From contig JBEHWX010000143.1 in assembly GCA_048498995.1 (NCBI GenBank), forward strand, positions 1 to 11,620: a DNA stretch of 11,620 bases, given 5' to 3'. Shown here in pieces: positions 1 to 6,751 of the stretch. The notes below the pieces were generated by a model, which saw nothing but the letters and a program-made list of their open reading frames with translations, searched no databases and had not been told where the DNA came from. The first letter of the stretch is position 1. Each line of letters opens with the position of its first letter. The position numbers and the translations under genes were made by a program. Origin of the DNA: JBEHWX01 sp048498995 (GTDB lineage: Bacteria; Bacteroidota; Ignavibacteria; OLB7).

Positions 1-2243
1 GCACGCTGCACAATCTCTACGATCATATCGACGAGATCGACAAGGCCGGCACCAAGAAGAAGCTCGTCGAGGGGCGCGACACCGCGTTCCTTTCCCGCGA
101 GCTGGTGACGATCGACTGCCAGGCCCCGGTGGAGGTCTCCTTCCGCGATCTTCACCTCGATCCGCCGGACGTCACCTCCCTGATCCGGATCTACGACGAG
201 CTCGGCTTCAAGTCGCTGGCGATGCGCTATCAGAATCTGGTGCCGTCGATCCCCGGCGCCACCGATCCGGCCGACGGCCACCCGTCGATGGCCGACGGAG
301 ACGCGCGCGAGCCGGAGACGCTCCCGGGCTCGGACGCCACCTCGTTCGACTTCAGCTATCGCGAGCTGAAAACCATCAAGGATGTCGAGCACGACTACAC
401 GATGATCCGAACCCCGGAGGAGCTGACGGCGATGGCCGCCTATCTCTCCGGCGGCCCGGTGCTCTCCTTCGACCTGGAGACCGACGCGCTCGACTGGCAG
501 GTGGCCAACATCCTCGGGTTCGCCCTGTCGGTGAAGCCGGGTGAGGCGTTCTACGTGCCGGTGGGGCAGGCCGAGGTGGTGCAGCCCTCCGATGGGGACA
601 CGCTCTTCGCCGAAAACCGCGTGAAGGCGGCCACCGAAGGGCTTCCGCTGGAGACGGTCCTCTCCGTGCTCGCGCCGGTGCTCGAGAATCCCACGCTGCC
701 GAAGACCGGCCAGAACGCCAAGTTCGACATGCTGATCCTCCGGAGCCACGGCGTCGAGGTGGCCAACCTGATCTTCGATTCGATGCTCGCCAGCTACGTG
801 ATCGATTCCACGCAGGCGCACGGCATGGACGCGCTCTCCGAGCGCTATCTCGACTACAAGCCGATCTCCATCACAGAGCTGATCGGCGGCCGGGGCAAGG
901 GGCAGCTCAACATGCGCGACGTGAACGTGGAGACGGTGGCCGAGTATGCCGCCGAGGACGCGGACATCACGCTCCAGTTGTATAACCGCCTCGACCAGGA
1001 GCTGCGCGACAACGGCCTGCAGGATGTGGCCGGCCGCCTGGAGTTCCCGCTCGTGGAGGTGCTCGCCAGGATGGAGTACTGCGGCGTGAAGATCGACGTC
1101 CCCTCGCTGAAGGATATCTCGAAGAGTCTGGAGGAGACGGCCGCGGCGCTCGAGGGGGAGATTCACGGGCTGGCCGGCAAGCCGTTCAACATCGGCTCGC
1201 CGAAGCAGCTGGCCGAAGTCCTCTTCGAGGATCTGAAGCTGCCGACCAAGAAGAAGACGAAGACCGGCTACAGCACCGATCAGTTCGTGATGGAGGAGCT
1301 GGCCGCGCTCCACCCGCTGCCGGAGAAGATCCTGGAGTTCCGCCAGGCGATGAAGCTGAAGAGCACCTACGTGGACGCGCTGCCGAGCCTGATCAACCCG
1401 CGCACCGGCCGGGTCCATACCAGCTACAACCAGGCGGTGGCCTCCACCGGACGCCTCTCCTCGAACAACCCGAACCTGCAGAACATCCCGATCCGAAGCG
1501 AGATGGGACGCGAGATCCGCAAGGCGTTCATCCCCGGCATCCCCGGCGGAGCGATCCTTTCGGCCGACTACTCGCAGATCGAGCTCAGGATCATGGCCTT
1601 CGTCTCCGGCGACGAGGCGCTGGTGACCGCCTTCCGCGAGAACCTCGATATCCACACCGCCACCGCCATGGGCGTCTTCGGCGTCCCGGCCGAGGAGGTG
1701 ACCCCGAACATGCGCCGCAAGGCCAAGGAGGTCAACTTCGGCATCATGTACGGCATCGGGCCGTTCGGACTGGCGCGGCGACTCAAGATCCCGAAGGCCG
1801 AGGCGCAGGAGCTGATCAAGACCTACTTCCAGCGCTATCCCGGCGTACAGCAGTATATCACCTCCACGCTCGAGAAGGCGCGCGCCCGCGGCTACGTGGA
1901 GACCCTGAGCGGACGCCGGCGCTACTACCCGAACATCAACGCCTCCAACGCCACCGCCCGCGCGGCCGAGGAGCGCGCGGCGATCAACATGCCGATCCAG
2001 GGAACCGCCAGCGACATCATCAAGCTGGCGATGATCGATATCCATCACGAGCTGCCGAAGGCATTCCCGAAGGCGAGCATGCTCCTGCAGGTGCACGACG
2101 AGCTCGTCTTCGAGGCGCCCGAGGAGCAGATGGTGGATCTGGCGGCGTTCGTCAAGGAGAAGATGGAGTCGGCCCTCCCCCTCGAAGGGGTGCCGCTGGT
2201 GGTCGAGACCGGCGTCGGCGCCAACTGGTTCGAGGCGCACTGA
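1..2243 (+). CDS. polA: DNA polymerase I, 5' end cut off by window edge
   Basis: DNA polymerase I fills gaps, removes RNA primers and takes part in excision repair. The frame is open from position 3, giving 746 residues; roughly the first 200 of a typical ~930 are outside the window. The first visible residues (TLHNLYDHIDEIDKAG, then EGRDTAFLSREL) are the end of the 5'-3' nuclease domain, so the GTG at 105 is internal. Counting residues from position 105, the 3'-5' exonuclease looks intact: DLE at 123-125, NAKFD ending at D208, and YAAED with Y281 and D285. Polymerase motif A is DYSQIELR at 488-495. Motif B runs from R537 through K541 and F545 to Y549. Motif C is HDE at 664-666. Phe545 is the usual residue linked to dideoxynucleotide discrimination. 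A low-complexity linker (about 47-75) joins the nuclease and proofreading domains. The gene ends in TGA and is followed by a long hairpin. Confidence 0.98.
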   Translation, partial: TLHNLYDHIDEIDKAGTKKKLVEGRDTAFLSRELVTIDCQAPVEVSFRDLHLDPPDVTSLIRIYDELGFKSLAMRYQNLVPSIPGATDPADGHPSMADGDAREPETLPGSDATSFDFSYRELKTIKDVEHDYTMIRTPEELTAMAAYLSGGPVLSFDLETDALDWQVANILGFALSVKPGEAFYVPVGQAEVVQPSDGDTLFAENRVKAATEGLPLETVLSVLAPVLENPTLPKTGQNAKFDMLILRSHGVEVANLIFDSMLASYVIDSTQAHGMDALSERYLDYKPISITELIGGRGKGQLNMRDVNVETVAEYAAEDADITLQLYNRLDQELRDNGLQDVAGRLEFPLVEVLARMEYCGVKIDVPSLKDISKSLEETAAALEGEIHGLAGKPFNIGSPKQLAEVLFEDLKLPTKKKTKTGYSTDQFVMEELAALHPLPEKILEFRQAMKLKSTYVDALPSLINPRTGRVHTSYNQAVASTGRLSSNNPNLQNIPIRSEMGREIRKAFIPGIPGGAILSADYSQIELRIMAFVSGDEALVTAFRENLDIHTATAMGVFGVPAEEVTPNMRRKAKEVNFGIMYGIGPFGLARRLKIPKAEAQELIKTYFQRYPGVQQYITSTLEKARARGYVETLSGRRRYYPNINASNATARAAEERAAINMPIQGTASDIIKLAMIDIHHELPKAFPKASMLLQVHDELVFEAPEEQMVDLAAFVKEKMESALPLEGVPLVVETGVGANWFEAH

Positions 2244-2319
2244 CAGACGCGCCGACGGCGGCGTGACCTCGCGAGCCGCCGCGCCGTGCGATGTGCCATG
2301 CGACGCGCGAACAACGAGA

Positions 2320-2357
2320 ACGGGGAGATGGACTCGAGAACGAGACCATCTCCCCGT
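2320..2357. terminator. Bidirectional hairpin terminator between convergent genes
   Basis: A perfect 12-bp stem (ACGGGGAGATGG at 2320-2331 against CCATCTCCCCGT at 2346-2357) encloses a 14-nt loop. It lies 76 nt after polA and before the end of the convergent SnoaL-like gene. On the plus strand it is followed by a short TGTTTTC run, and on the minus strand by TTCTCGTTGTT. U-richness is therefore modest on both sides. The position and stem strength fit a terminator shared by both genes. Confidence 0.75.
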
Positions 2358-2439
2358 CGATGTTTTCAGGGCATGCGCGCGGCAGGAAACCGAAGCGATG
2401 CGAGCCGGGCGATGCGAACGGAAGATTCGGGAGTCCGCT

Positions 2440-2892
2440 TCAGGAGCGGCTGGGCATGGCGGTCACGCGCGCGGCGCCGAGCTGGCGCAGCAGTCCGTCG
2501 ATCCCGCCATCCTCGGCCGGCTCCAGACGGATCGCCGCGATCTTCCCCTCGTCGATCCGATACTCCACCTGCTGCTCCGGCAGCCCAATGGCGCGTCCGG
2601 TGGCGGCCACCGGCGGCTTTCCCGGCACCGGAATGCTCCCGGTGTGGATGCCGGTGATGCGGACCACCGCGTGCACCACCTCCCCCTCCTCGTGCAGGCG
2701 TCCGATGTTGTGGGTGTAGGCGGTGAAGGCCGAGAAGAGCGCCCGCTCCAGCGCGATGAACTCCATCCTCCCCATCGGCTTCATGCCGCCGCCGGAGAAC
2801 TGAAAGCCCTCGGACAGCCACGAGGCCGCCCCCTCGAAATCCTTCGACTCCAGCGCCGTGATGAACGCCTTGACGATCTCCGTTCCGGTCAT
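2440..2892 (-). CDS. SnoaL/NTF2-like small protein (predicted ester-cyclase fold)
   Basis: This predicts a 150-residue protein starting MTGTEIVKAFITAL. The start at 2892 is chosen because GGAGGAG sits 8 nt upstream; a longer frame back to 3018 gives Arg/Gly/Pro-rich sequence unlike the rest. The opening helix pattern (EIVKAFITALESKDFEGAASWL), the following SEGFQFSG, and strands such as VVHAVVRITGIHTG and KIAAIRLEP resemble the cone-shaped NTF2-like superfamily, which includes SnoaL-type cyclases, limonene-epoxide hydrolase-like enzymes and many non-enzymatic binding proteins. There is no signal peptide, so it is probably cytoplasmic. It lies 196 bp downstream of the FAHD1-like gene on the same strand and could be cotranscribed with it. 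The substrate and even enzymatic activity are unknown; the fold call rests on pattern similarity only. Confidence 0.72.
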   Translation of the reverse strand: MTGTEIVKAFITALESKDFEGAASWLSEGFQFSGGGMKPMGRMEFIALERALFSAFTAYTHNIGRLHEEGEVVHAVVRITGIHTGSIPVPGKPPVAATGRAIGLPEQQVEYRIDEGKIAAIRLEPAEDGGIDGLLRQLGAARVTAMPSRS

Positions 2893-2965
2893 CGGTCTCT
2901 CTCCTCCGTGTTCATGCGTGACGAAATCCACAGCGGCTCGACCGGGGACCAATCGCCGGATGCCG

Positions 2966-2993
2966 GCGCCGCGGTGAAGCCGCCCGGCGGCGC
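2966..2993. repeat. GC-only hairpin between hydrolase and SnoaL-like genes
   Basis: GCGCCGC at 2966-2972 pairs with GCGGCGC at 2987-2993 around a 14-nt loop. It sits in the 196-bp gap upstream of the SnoaL-like gene on the minus strand, with no T run after it. It may be an attenuating structure or simply chance in GC-rich DNA. Confidence 0.3.
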
Positions 2994-3088
2994 GATGGCC
3001 GCCGGGGCAGTTCGACAAGATCGAAACTCACCCGCTCCTCCATACATCAAGAAGCGGTAACCCTCGCGGGCCGGGGAGCGCGGAGGCC

Positions 3089-3751
3089 TCAGCGCTGGCC
3101 GATGGTGACGTCCAGCGCGACCACGCCGTCGATCTCGGCAAGAAGCCGGTCGCCGGCCACCACCTGCCCCACTCCCTCCGGAGTTCCGGTGAAGATGCAA
3201 TCCCCCCGTTCGAGCGTGAAGATCGACGAGAGGTAGCTGATGATCCGAGGGATGGAAAGGATCATGTCGCGCGTCGAGCCGAGCTGACGCACCTCGCCGT
3301 TGACCGAGAGCCGGAGCGTCAGGTCGTGCGGATCGGCGATCGTGTCACGAAGCACCACCTCGCTGATCGGCGCGGAGGTATCGAATCCCTTGGCCACCGC
3401 CCACGGCTCGCCGCGCTTCTTGGCGATCGACTGCCGGTCGCGCAGCGTCATGTCCAGCCCGACGGCATAGCCGAGCACATGGCTCATCGCGCTCTCCTCG
3501 CTCACGTCCCGCGCGGTCCGGTCGATCACCACCACCAGCTCCACCTCGTGATGGAGCTCGTTGGAGATCTTCGGGATCATCACGGTCCCGCCGCTTCTGA
3601 GGAGAGCGGTGGAGGGCTTCATGAAGATCACCGGATCGGGGGGAACATCGCTCCCCATCTCGGCCGCGTGCTTCTCGTAGTTCTTGCCGAGGCAGAGCAT
3701 CTTGCCGACCGGCACGGTCGTGTGAGTCGCCTTCAGGATCAGGTCGTGCAT
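3089..3751 (-). CDS. Fumarylacetoacetate hydrolase family protein (FAHD1-like acylpyruvase)
   Basis: This 220-residue enzyme is very like FAHD1/YcgM-type proteins, which cleave acylpyruvates and in some members decarboxylate oxaloacetate, using a divalent metal in the cytoplasm. The metal-binding triad is visible: E69 and E71 in HHEVELVVV and D100 in GLDMTLRD. The region LGKNYEKHAAEMG gives an H28/E31 pair spaced like the FAHD1 catalytic dyad. Later motifs also fit: KGFDTSAPI, VNGEVRQ, ILSIPRIISYLS and GDCIFTGTPEGVG. The length matches the single-domain family (about 220). The start is set at 3751 (MHDLILKATHTTVPVGKMLC), with a modest AAGAGAG just upstream. The frame stays open to 3868, but that extension would be translated through the 42-bp palindrome and is not family-like. 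The exact substrate cannot be told from sequence. Confidence 0.92.
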   Translation of the reverse strand: MHDLILKATHTTVPVGKMLCLGKNYEKHAAEMGSDVPPDPVIFMKPSTALLRSGGTVMIPKISNELHHEVELVVVIDRTARDVSEESAMSHVLGYAVGLDMTLRDRQSIAKKRGEPWAVAKGFDTSAPISEVVLRDTIADPHDLTLRLSVNGEVRQLGSTRDMILSIPRIISYLSSIFTLERGDCIFTGTPEGVGQVVAGDRLLAEIDGVVALDVTIGQR

Positions 3752-3816
3752 CTGGACTCTCTTGGTAACGGAAGCCGGCCCCCGACGGGGCGCGGCGCGG
3801 AAGTACTCATCGGCAT

Positions 3817-3858
3817 CGAGGACGCGGAGCGACGATCGATCGTCGCTCCGCGTCCTCG
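3817..3858. repeat. Perfect 42-bp palindrome between lipoprotein and hydrolase genes
   Basis: Each half is 21 bp; the left half is CGAGGACGCGGAGCGACGAT followed by C, and the dyad centre lies between 3837 and 3838 (CGATCG core). Every base pairs, with no spacer. It begins 17 nt after the lipoprotein stop codon in transcription order and lies 66 nt before the hydrolase start. As RNA it would form a stem of about 19 bp with a 4-nt loop. No T run follows on the minus strand (ATGCCGATGAG), so it is not a standard intrinsic terminator. It may act as an RNA-end-stabilising hairpin, a U-less terminator or a protein-binding site. Confidence 0.85.
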
Positions 3859-3874
3859 GAATCGGCATGGACGA

Positions 3875-4780
3875 TCAGTGATGCATCTCGCCACCGGAGA
3901 GGCTGGCGGTCGTGTCGTGTCCGCCCCCCTGCTCGCCGCCGGCGGTCGGATTGGAGTTCAGCGTGATCTTGCGCGAGGGGTTGTTGTATGCCCCCGGCAC
4001 CGGCTTGCCGTCCGGTCCGATCAGCTGGAGCGCCACGGTGTGCTCGCCGTCGGGAAGCCCCTCGATCAGGTAGGGAACCCACTCGGTGAGGGTGTCGGTC
4101 ACCTGGCCGTCGATCGAGGCCACCACGCGATACGTGTTCGGCCCGAGCTCGGCGTTCGAGATGTAGAAGTCGAGCAGGACCTTCTTGGTGTCTCCCCCCT
4201 GATACTCTCCCTTCGGCCGGCTGTAGGTCAGCATCGGCTCCCCCTGCTTGATGATGGGATCACCGGTCTTGCTCTTGACCCAGAAGTTCTGCGCGGCGAA
4301 CGCCCCCGGCTTCTTCACGCTCTCGTGCCAGGAGCGGCTCGGGAACACGCGGACGGTGTGAGCGCCCGGAGCCAGGCCGCCGAAGCCCATGCTGTCGGTG
4401 GCGTACATCGCCTTGTAGGGCTGGTCATCGATGATCACGTGAACGTGCTGGCCATCCTTGGAGAAGTTGATCCCCTTCGACTGCTCGCCGGCGGTCGGCG
4501 AGGCCAGATCGAATCCCTTCAGATCGACCTTTACGTAGACGCTGTCGCCGGTCACCACTTCGTCGGCGGCCGGGGAGACGATCGCGAGCTTGACGTCCGG
4601 GAAGTCGGGGCCGGCTTCCGCCTTGACGATCCTCACCCCTTTCGGGGCATTGAGCGAGTCGGCCTCCGCCTGCTCGTCGCCGGCGTTCTTGTTCTGGCAG
4701 CCCGCCAGGAGACCGAAGGTCAGAAGCGCCGCGGGAAGCAGAGGCGCGATGGCGCGTATGGACACTCTGAGATTCTCCAT
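3875..4780 (-). CDS. Predicted lipoprotein with histidine-containing C-terminal tail, function unknown
   Basis: This is a 301-residue exported protein. A basic N-terminus and hydrophobic stretch (residues 9-26) end in the lipobox LLAGC, with C28 as the acylated cysteine, so membrane anchoring through signal peptidase II is expected. A charged linker follows, then two beta-rich segments. The first (about 64-160) carries SPAADEVVTGDSVYVKVDLK, GQHVHVIIDDQPYKAMY and PGAHTVRVFPSRSWHES. The second (about 195-270) contains LLDFYISNAELG and GEHTVALQLIGPDGKPVPG. The HVHVIIDDxPYxA pattern is seen in uncharacterised extracytoplasmic proteins of Bacteroidota-like bacteria and recalls DUF4399-type domains. 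The tail, GGEQGGGHDTTASLSGGEMH plus a final H, might bind metal. No ribosome-binding site precedes the ATG at 4780. A GTG at 4765 has GGAG 9 nt upstream and still yields a complete signal peptide, so it may be the real start. No firm function can be given. Confidence 0.78.
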   Translation of the reverse strand: MENLRVSIRAIAPLLPAALLTFGLLAGCQNKNAGDEQAEADSLNAPKGVRIVKAEAGPDFPDVKLAIVSPAADEVVTGDSVYVKVDLKGFDLASPTAGEQSKGINFSKDGQHVHVIIDDQPYKAMYATDSMGFGGLAPGAHTVRVFPSRSWHESVKKPGAFAAQNFWVKSKTGDPIIKQGEPMLTYSRPKGEYQGGDTKKVLLDFYISNAELGPNTYRVVASIDGQVTDTLTEWVPYLIEGLPDGEHTVALQLIGPDGKPVPGAYNNPSRKITLNSNPTAGGEQGGGHDTTASLSGGEMHH

Positions 4781-4808
4781 GATGAGTTAGTACCGAGGAA
4801 TGCGGCCG

Positions 4809-4837
4809 AAAGTAGGTATTTGACGACAGGGAGGCAA
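4809..4837 (-). promoter_or_regulatory. Possible sigma70-type promoter for the minus-strand lipoprotein
   Basis: Read on the minus strand, TTGCCT (4837-4832) and TACTTT (4814-4809) are separated by exactly 17 bp. Transcription would start near 4802, about 20 nt before the ATG at 4780. The boxes match consensus only partly, so this is a candidate. Confidence 0.4.
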
Positions 4838-4914
4838 ACCGCGACATCCCATCTCTCCTCGCGGATTCGGAGGCCCCACCACGCCGACCAGCGATCCGCT
4901 TCGACCAGCTCCGC

Positions 4915-4940
4915 GCGTCGGGTGATCGCGTCGGGTGATC
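4915..4940. repeat. 13-bp tandem duplication (two exact copies)
   Basis: GCGTCGGGTGATC occurs at 4915-4927 and again at 4928-4940 with no spacer. It lies in the divergent non-coding region. Confidence 0.85.
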
Positions 4941-5153
4941 CTCCATCGTTCCGCCTCACCCGCTTCCGACCGAACGAGGGCAACATCGTGCAACAATTTT
5001 CTCCCGGCGATCCGGTGACAACTCCGCGGCCGGCGTGGTCTGAACCTCCAATCCCCCCCCTTCTCCATCGTGGTCCGCGCATCGGTCGCGAGCGCGTCCG
5101 GCGCCGGTCTACGATCGTACCGTAGCATACATAGTATTCGTTCTTCTCCGGGT

Positions 5154-5172
5154 TGATGTCCTCGTGACATCA
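5154..5172. promoter_or_regulatory. Operator-like dyad TGATGTC-N5-GACATCA
   Basis: A perfect 7-bp inverted repeat (TGATGTC at 5154-5160, GACATCA at 5166-5172) surrounds the 5-bp spacer CTCGT. The 19-bp dyad has the size expected for a dimeric helix-turn-helix regulator. It lies just upstream of the candidate promoter for the beta-helix gene. No specific regulator is recognised. Confidence 0.45.
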
Positions 5173-5227
5173 GCGATGACCGTAACGTCGAGCACCTCGC
5201 CTCCTCGGTATTGACGATCGCACGGTT

Positions 5228-5256
5228 TCGCCACGCATTCTTCCCCGTCACATAAT
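5228..5256 (+). promoter_or_regulatory. Possible promoter for the beta-helix lipoprotein
   Basis: TCGCCA (5228-5233) and CATAAT (5251-5256) are separated by 17 bp. Five of six bases match the -10 consensus and four of six match the -35. The start site would be near 5263, giving a leader of about 220 nt that opens with the hairpin at 5273-5296. An alternative -35, TTGACG at 5211, has no good partner. Confidence 0.35.
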
Positions 5257-5272
5257 CCAGCCCCCCCACCTG

Positions 5273-5296
5273 GTCGACACGCGTCTTCGTGTCGAC
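5273..5296. repeat. Perfect 9-bp hairpin GTCGACACG / CGTGTCGAC
   Basis: GTCGACACG at 5273-5281 pairs with CGTGTCGAC at 5288-5296 around the 6-nt loop CGTCTT. It would lie at the 5' end of the predicted leader of the beta-helix gene. It could serve as an operator or as a 5' RNA hairpin. Confidence 0.55.
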
Positions 5297-5480
5297 AGGG
5301 AGCCCGCATGCCGTGGGTGATCGCGACAGCGGCCGTCTCCTCGGGCCATCCGACGAACGGTGCCGTTCCGCGCGGCGGAGCCATGCACGAACACCAGCGC
5401 GGCGCATCGGCGCCAGCCTCCGCCCGTGGACATTCCCGGCATGCATCCGAACTCTACACGCACACGTCCAGGAAGTACAC

Positions 5481-6629
5481 ATGAAGACTTCACGACATAC
5501 TCTGTGGCCCCTGTCGGCCGCGCTCCTGCTCGGCCTCCAGGCCTGCGGCGAGGAGAACACGATCGTCGATCCGCCCAACCAGACCGGGGCGACGATCGAG
5601 GGGGATACGCTCAAGGGGAGCATCAAGGGGGTGATGAAATCGGGCAGGACCTATTATCTAGCGGCCGACGCGACCGTTCAGAAGGGAGATACGCTCACCA
5701 TCGAGCCCGGAGCCAGTCTGGTGGCGCTCGGCCCGGCGCCGAGCGGCGCCTACACGCTCTTCATCCGCGGCGCGCTGATCGCGCACGGCACCAGCGACAA
5801 GATGATCAATCTGGCGCCGAAGCAGCAGTTCGCCGGCGCCTGGGGAGGTATCCAGTGCGACTCGCCGAGCGTGGTCAGCATGAAATTCTGCCGCATCGAT
5901 TACGCCGGCGGCCTCCGTCCCGACGGCAAGCCACGCCCGGCGATCTACTATTTCTCCAATGCCGCGAACACCAGCGAGTTCATCCTCGAGGACTGCATCC
6001 TCTACAAGCCGAAGGACGACGGGTTCATGATCTACGGCGGGAAGGGACGCGTCGTCAGGAATTATTTCCCATGGAACGGCGAGGTGGATGGATCGGGACC
6101 GAATTTCAAGGCGGGATTCAAGGGGATCTGCGCCTACAACTACATCTGGAGCTGCGTCGACCAGAGCATCCGCGTGGAGACCGGAACCACGGTGCTCTTC
6201 CCGCAGACCGACGTGGAGATCTACAACAACACGATCGTCAGCTCCGGCCACAAGAACCCGTCACGTCCGGGAGCCGCGATCCTGATCGACAAATTCGCCA
6301 AGGCCAGGATCTACAATAATATCATCGTCAACTCCTTCATCGGCATCCGGATCACCACGGCCGCGGACACGGCCAACACCGTCTACGGCAACAATCTCTT
6401 CTATACCACGATCGACTCGCTGCGGAAGAGCTTCTACCCCTCGGACGCCGTGGGCCGGAGGCAGCCGACCGATCTGATGCAGGTCGATCCGATGTTCGTC
6501 GCGTTCGATCCGAACATGAACGCCCCGACCGACGGGAACGACCCGCATCTGAAGCCGGGCTCCCCGGCGATCGGCGCCGGCAACGGGCTGTACGATCCGG
6601 ATCTCGGCGCGTTCACCTCGAAGCGCTGA
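5481..6629 (+). CDS. Right-handed parallel beta-helix lipoprotein
   Basis: This is a 382-residue surface or periplasmic protein. The start at 5481 has AGGAAG 5 nt upstream and opens a lipoprotein signal (MKTSRHTLWPLSAALLLG, then LQAC with C22 as the lipid site). A frame extending back to 5289 is Arg-rich and not signal-like. After a short linker comes TYYLAADATVQKGDTLTIEP, then LFIRGALIAHGTSDK and GAWGGIQC. This is the capping and first-rung pattern of secreted beta-helix repeat proteins. Later rungs are visible as SEFILEDCILYK, VEIYNNTIVSSG, ARIYNNIIVNSF and YGNNLFY. The C-terminus, DPHLKPGSPAIGAGN, is the typical closing segment of this family. Many relatives are pectate-lyase-like or bind polysaccharide, but no catalytic residues can be assigned here. 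The beta-propeller gene follows 122 bp later on the same strand, so they may form an operon. Confidence 0.87.
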   Translation: MKTSRHTLWPLSAALLLGLQACGEENTIVDPPNQTGATIEGDTLKGSIKGVMKSGRTYYLAADATVQKGDTLTIEPGASLVALGPAPSGAYTLFIRGALIAHGTSDKMINLAPKQQFAGAWGGIQCDSPSVVSMKFCRIDYAGGLRPDGKPRPAIYYFSNAANTSEFILEDCILYKPKDDGFMIYGGKGRVVRNYFPWNGEVDGSGPNFKAGFKGICAYNYIWSCVDQSIRVETGTTVLFPQTDVEIYNNTIVSSGHKNPSRPGAAILIDKFAKARIYNNIIVNSFIGIRITTAADTANTVYGNNLFYTTIDSLRKSFYPSDAVGRRQPTDLMQVDPMFVAFDPNMNAPTDGNDPHLKPGSPAIGAGNGLYDPDLGAFTSKR

Positions 6630-6751
6630 GCCACGCGCGCTCGGCAAGCTCGAACCGGCTCCCCTCCGCATCCGGGGATGGGGCCGACCTATGCGCATCG
6701 CATCGATCGGGTACTCGGAATCTCCTCACATCAATCCAACACGTATAGCTC

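Larger units (their letters stand above)
4781..5480. other. 700-bp non-coding divergent region between two lipoprotein genes
   Basis: The gap separates a minus-strand lipoprotein from the plus-strand beta-helix lipoprotein. I find no convincing gene in it. Open frames cross it on both strands, but they have Arg/Pro-rich composition and no recognisable domain. It holds a candidate promoter for each side, a 13-bp tandem duplication, a 10-bp palindrome (TACGATCGTA, 5110-5119) and two clear dyads (5154-5172 and 5273-5296). The stretch around 5118-5145 is AT-richer than its surroundings. It looks like a control region or the remains of a lost gene. Confidence 0.6.

Noticed and set aside
2263..3060. 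Overlapping plus-strand frames between polA and the hydrolase
   Set aside because: They run antisense to the SnoaL-like gene, are rich in Arg/His/Gly, have no ribosome site, and run through the terminator hairpin.
3752..3868. N-terminal extension of the hydrolase to the ATG at 3868
   Set aside because: It would translate through the 42-bp palindrome and add about 39 Arg-rich residues absent from the family.
3326..5125. 599-codon plus-strand open frame across the hydrolase, lipoprotein and divergent region
   Set aside because: It lies antisense to two well-supported genes; its product is Arg/His/Gly-rich with no domain. It is the usual antisense shadow in GC-rich DNA.
5248..5493. Minus-strand peptide containing ALVFVHGSAA, reminiscent of alpha/beta-hydrolase N-termini
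   Set aside because: Only one short motif matches, neighbouring residues are Arg-rich, and no catalytic Ser or His motif follows in any frame. At best it is a decayed relic, too weak to call.
5658..6251. 197-codon minus-strand frame opposite the beta-helix gene
   Set aside because: It is an antisense shadow with no recognisable family.
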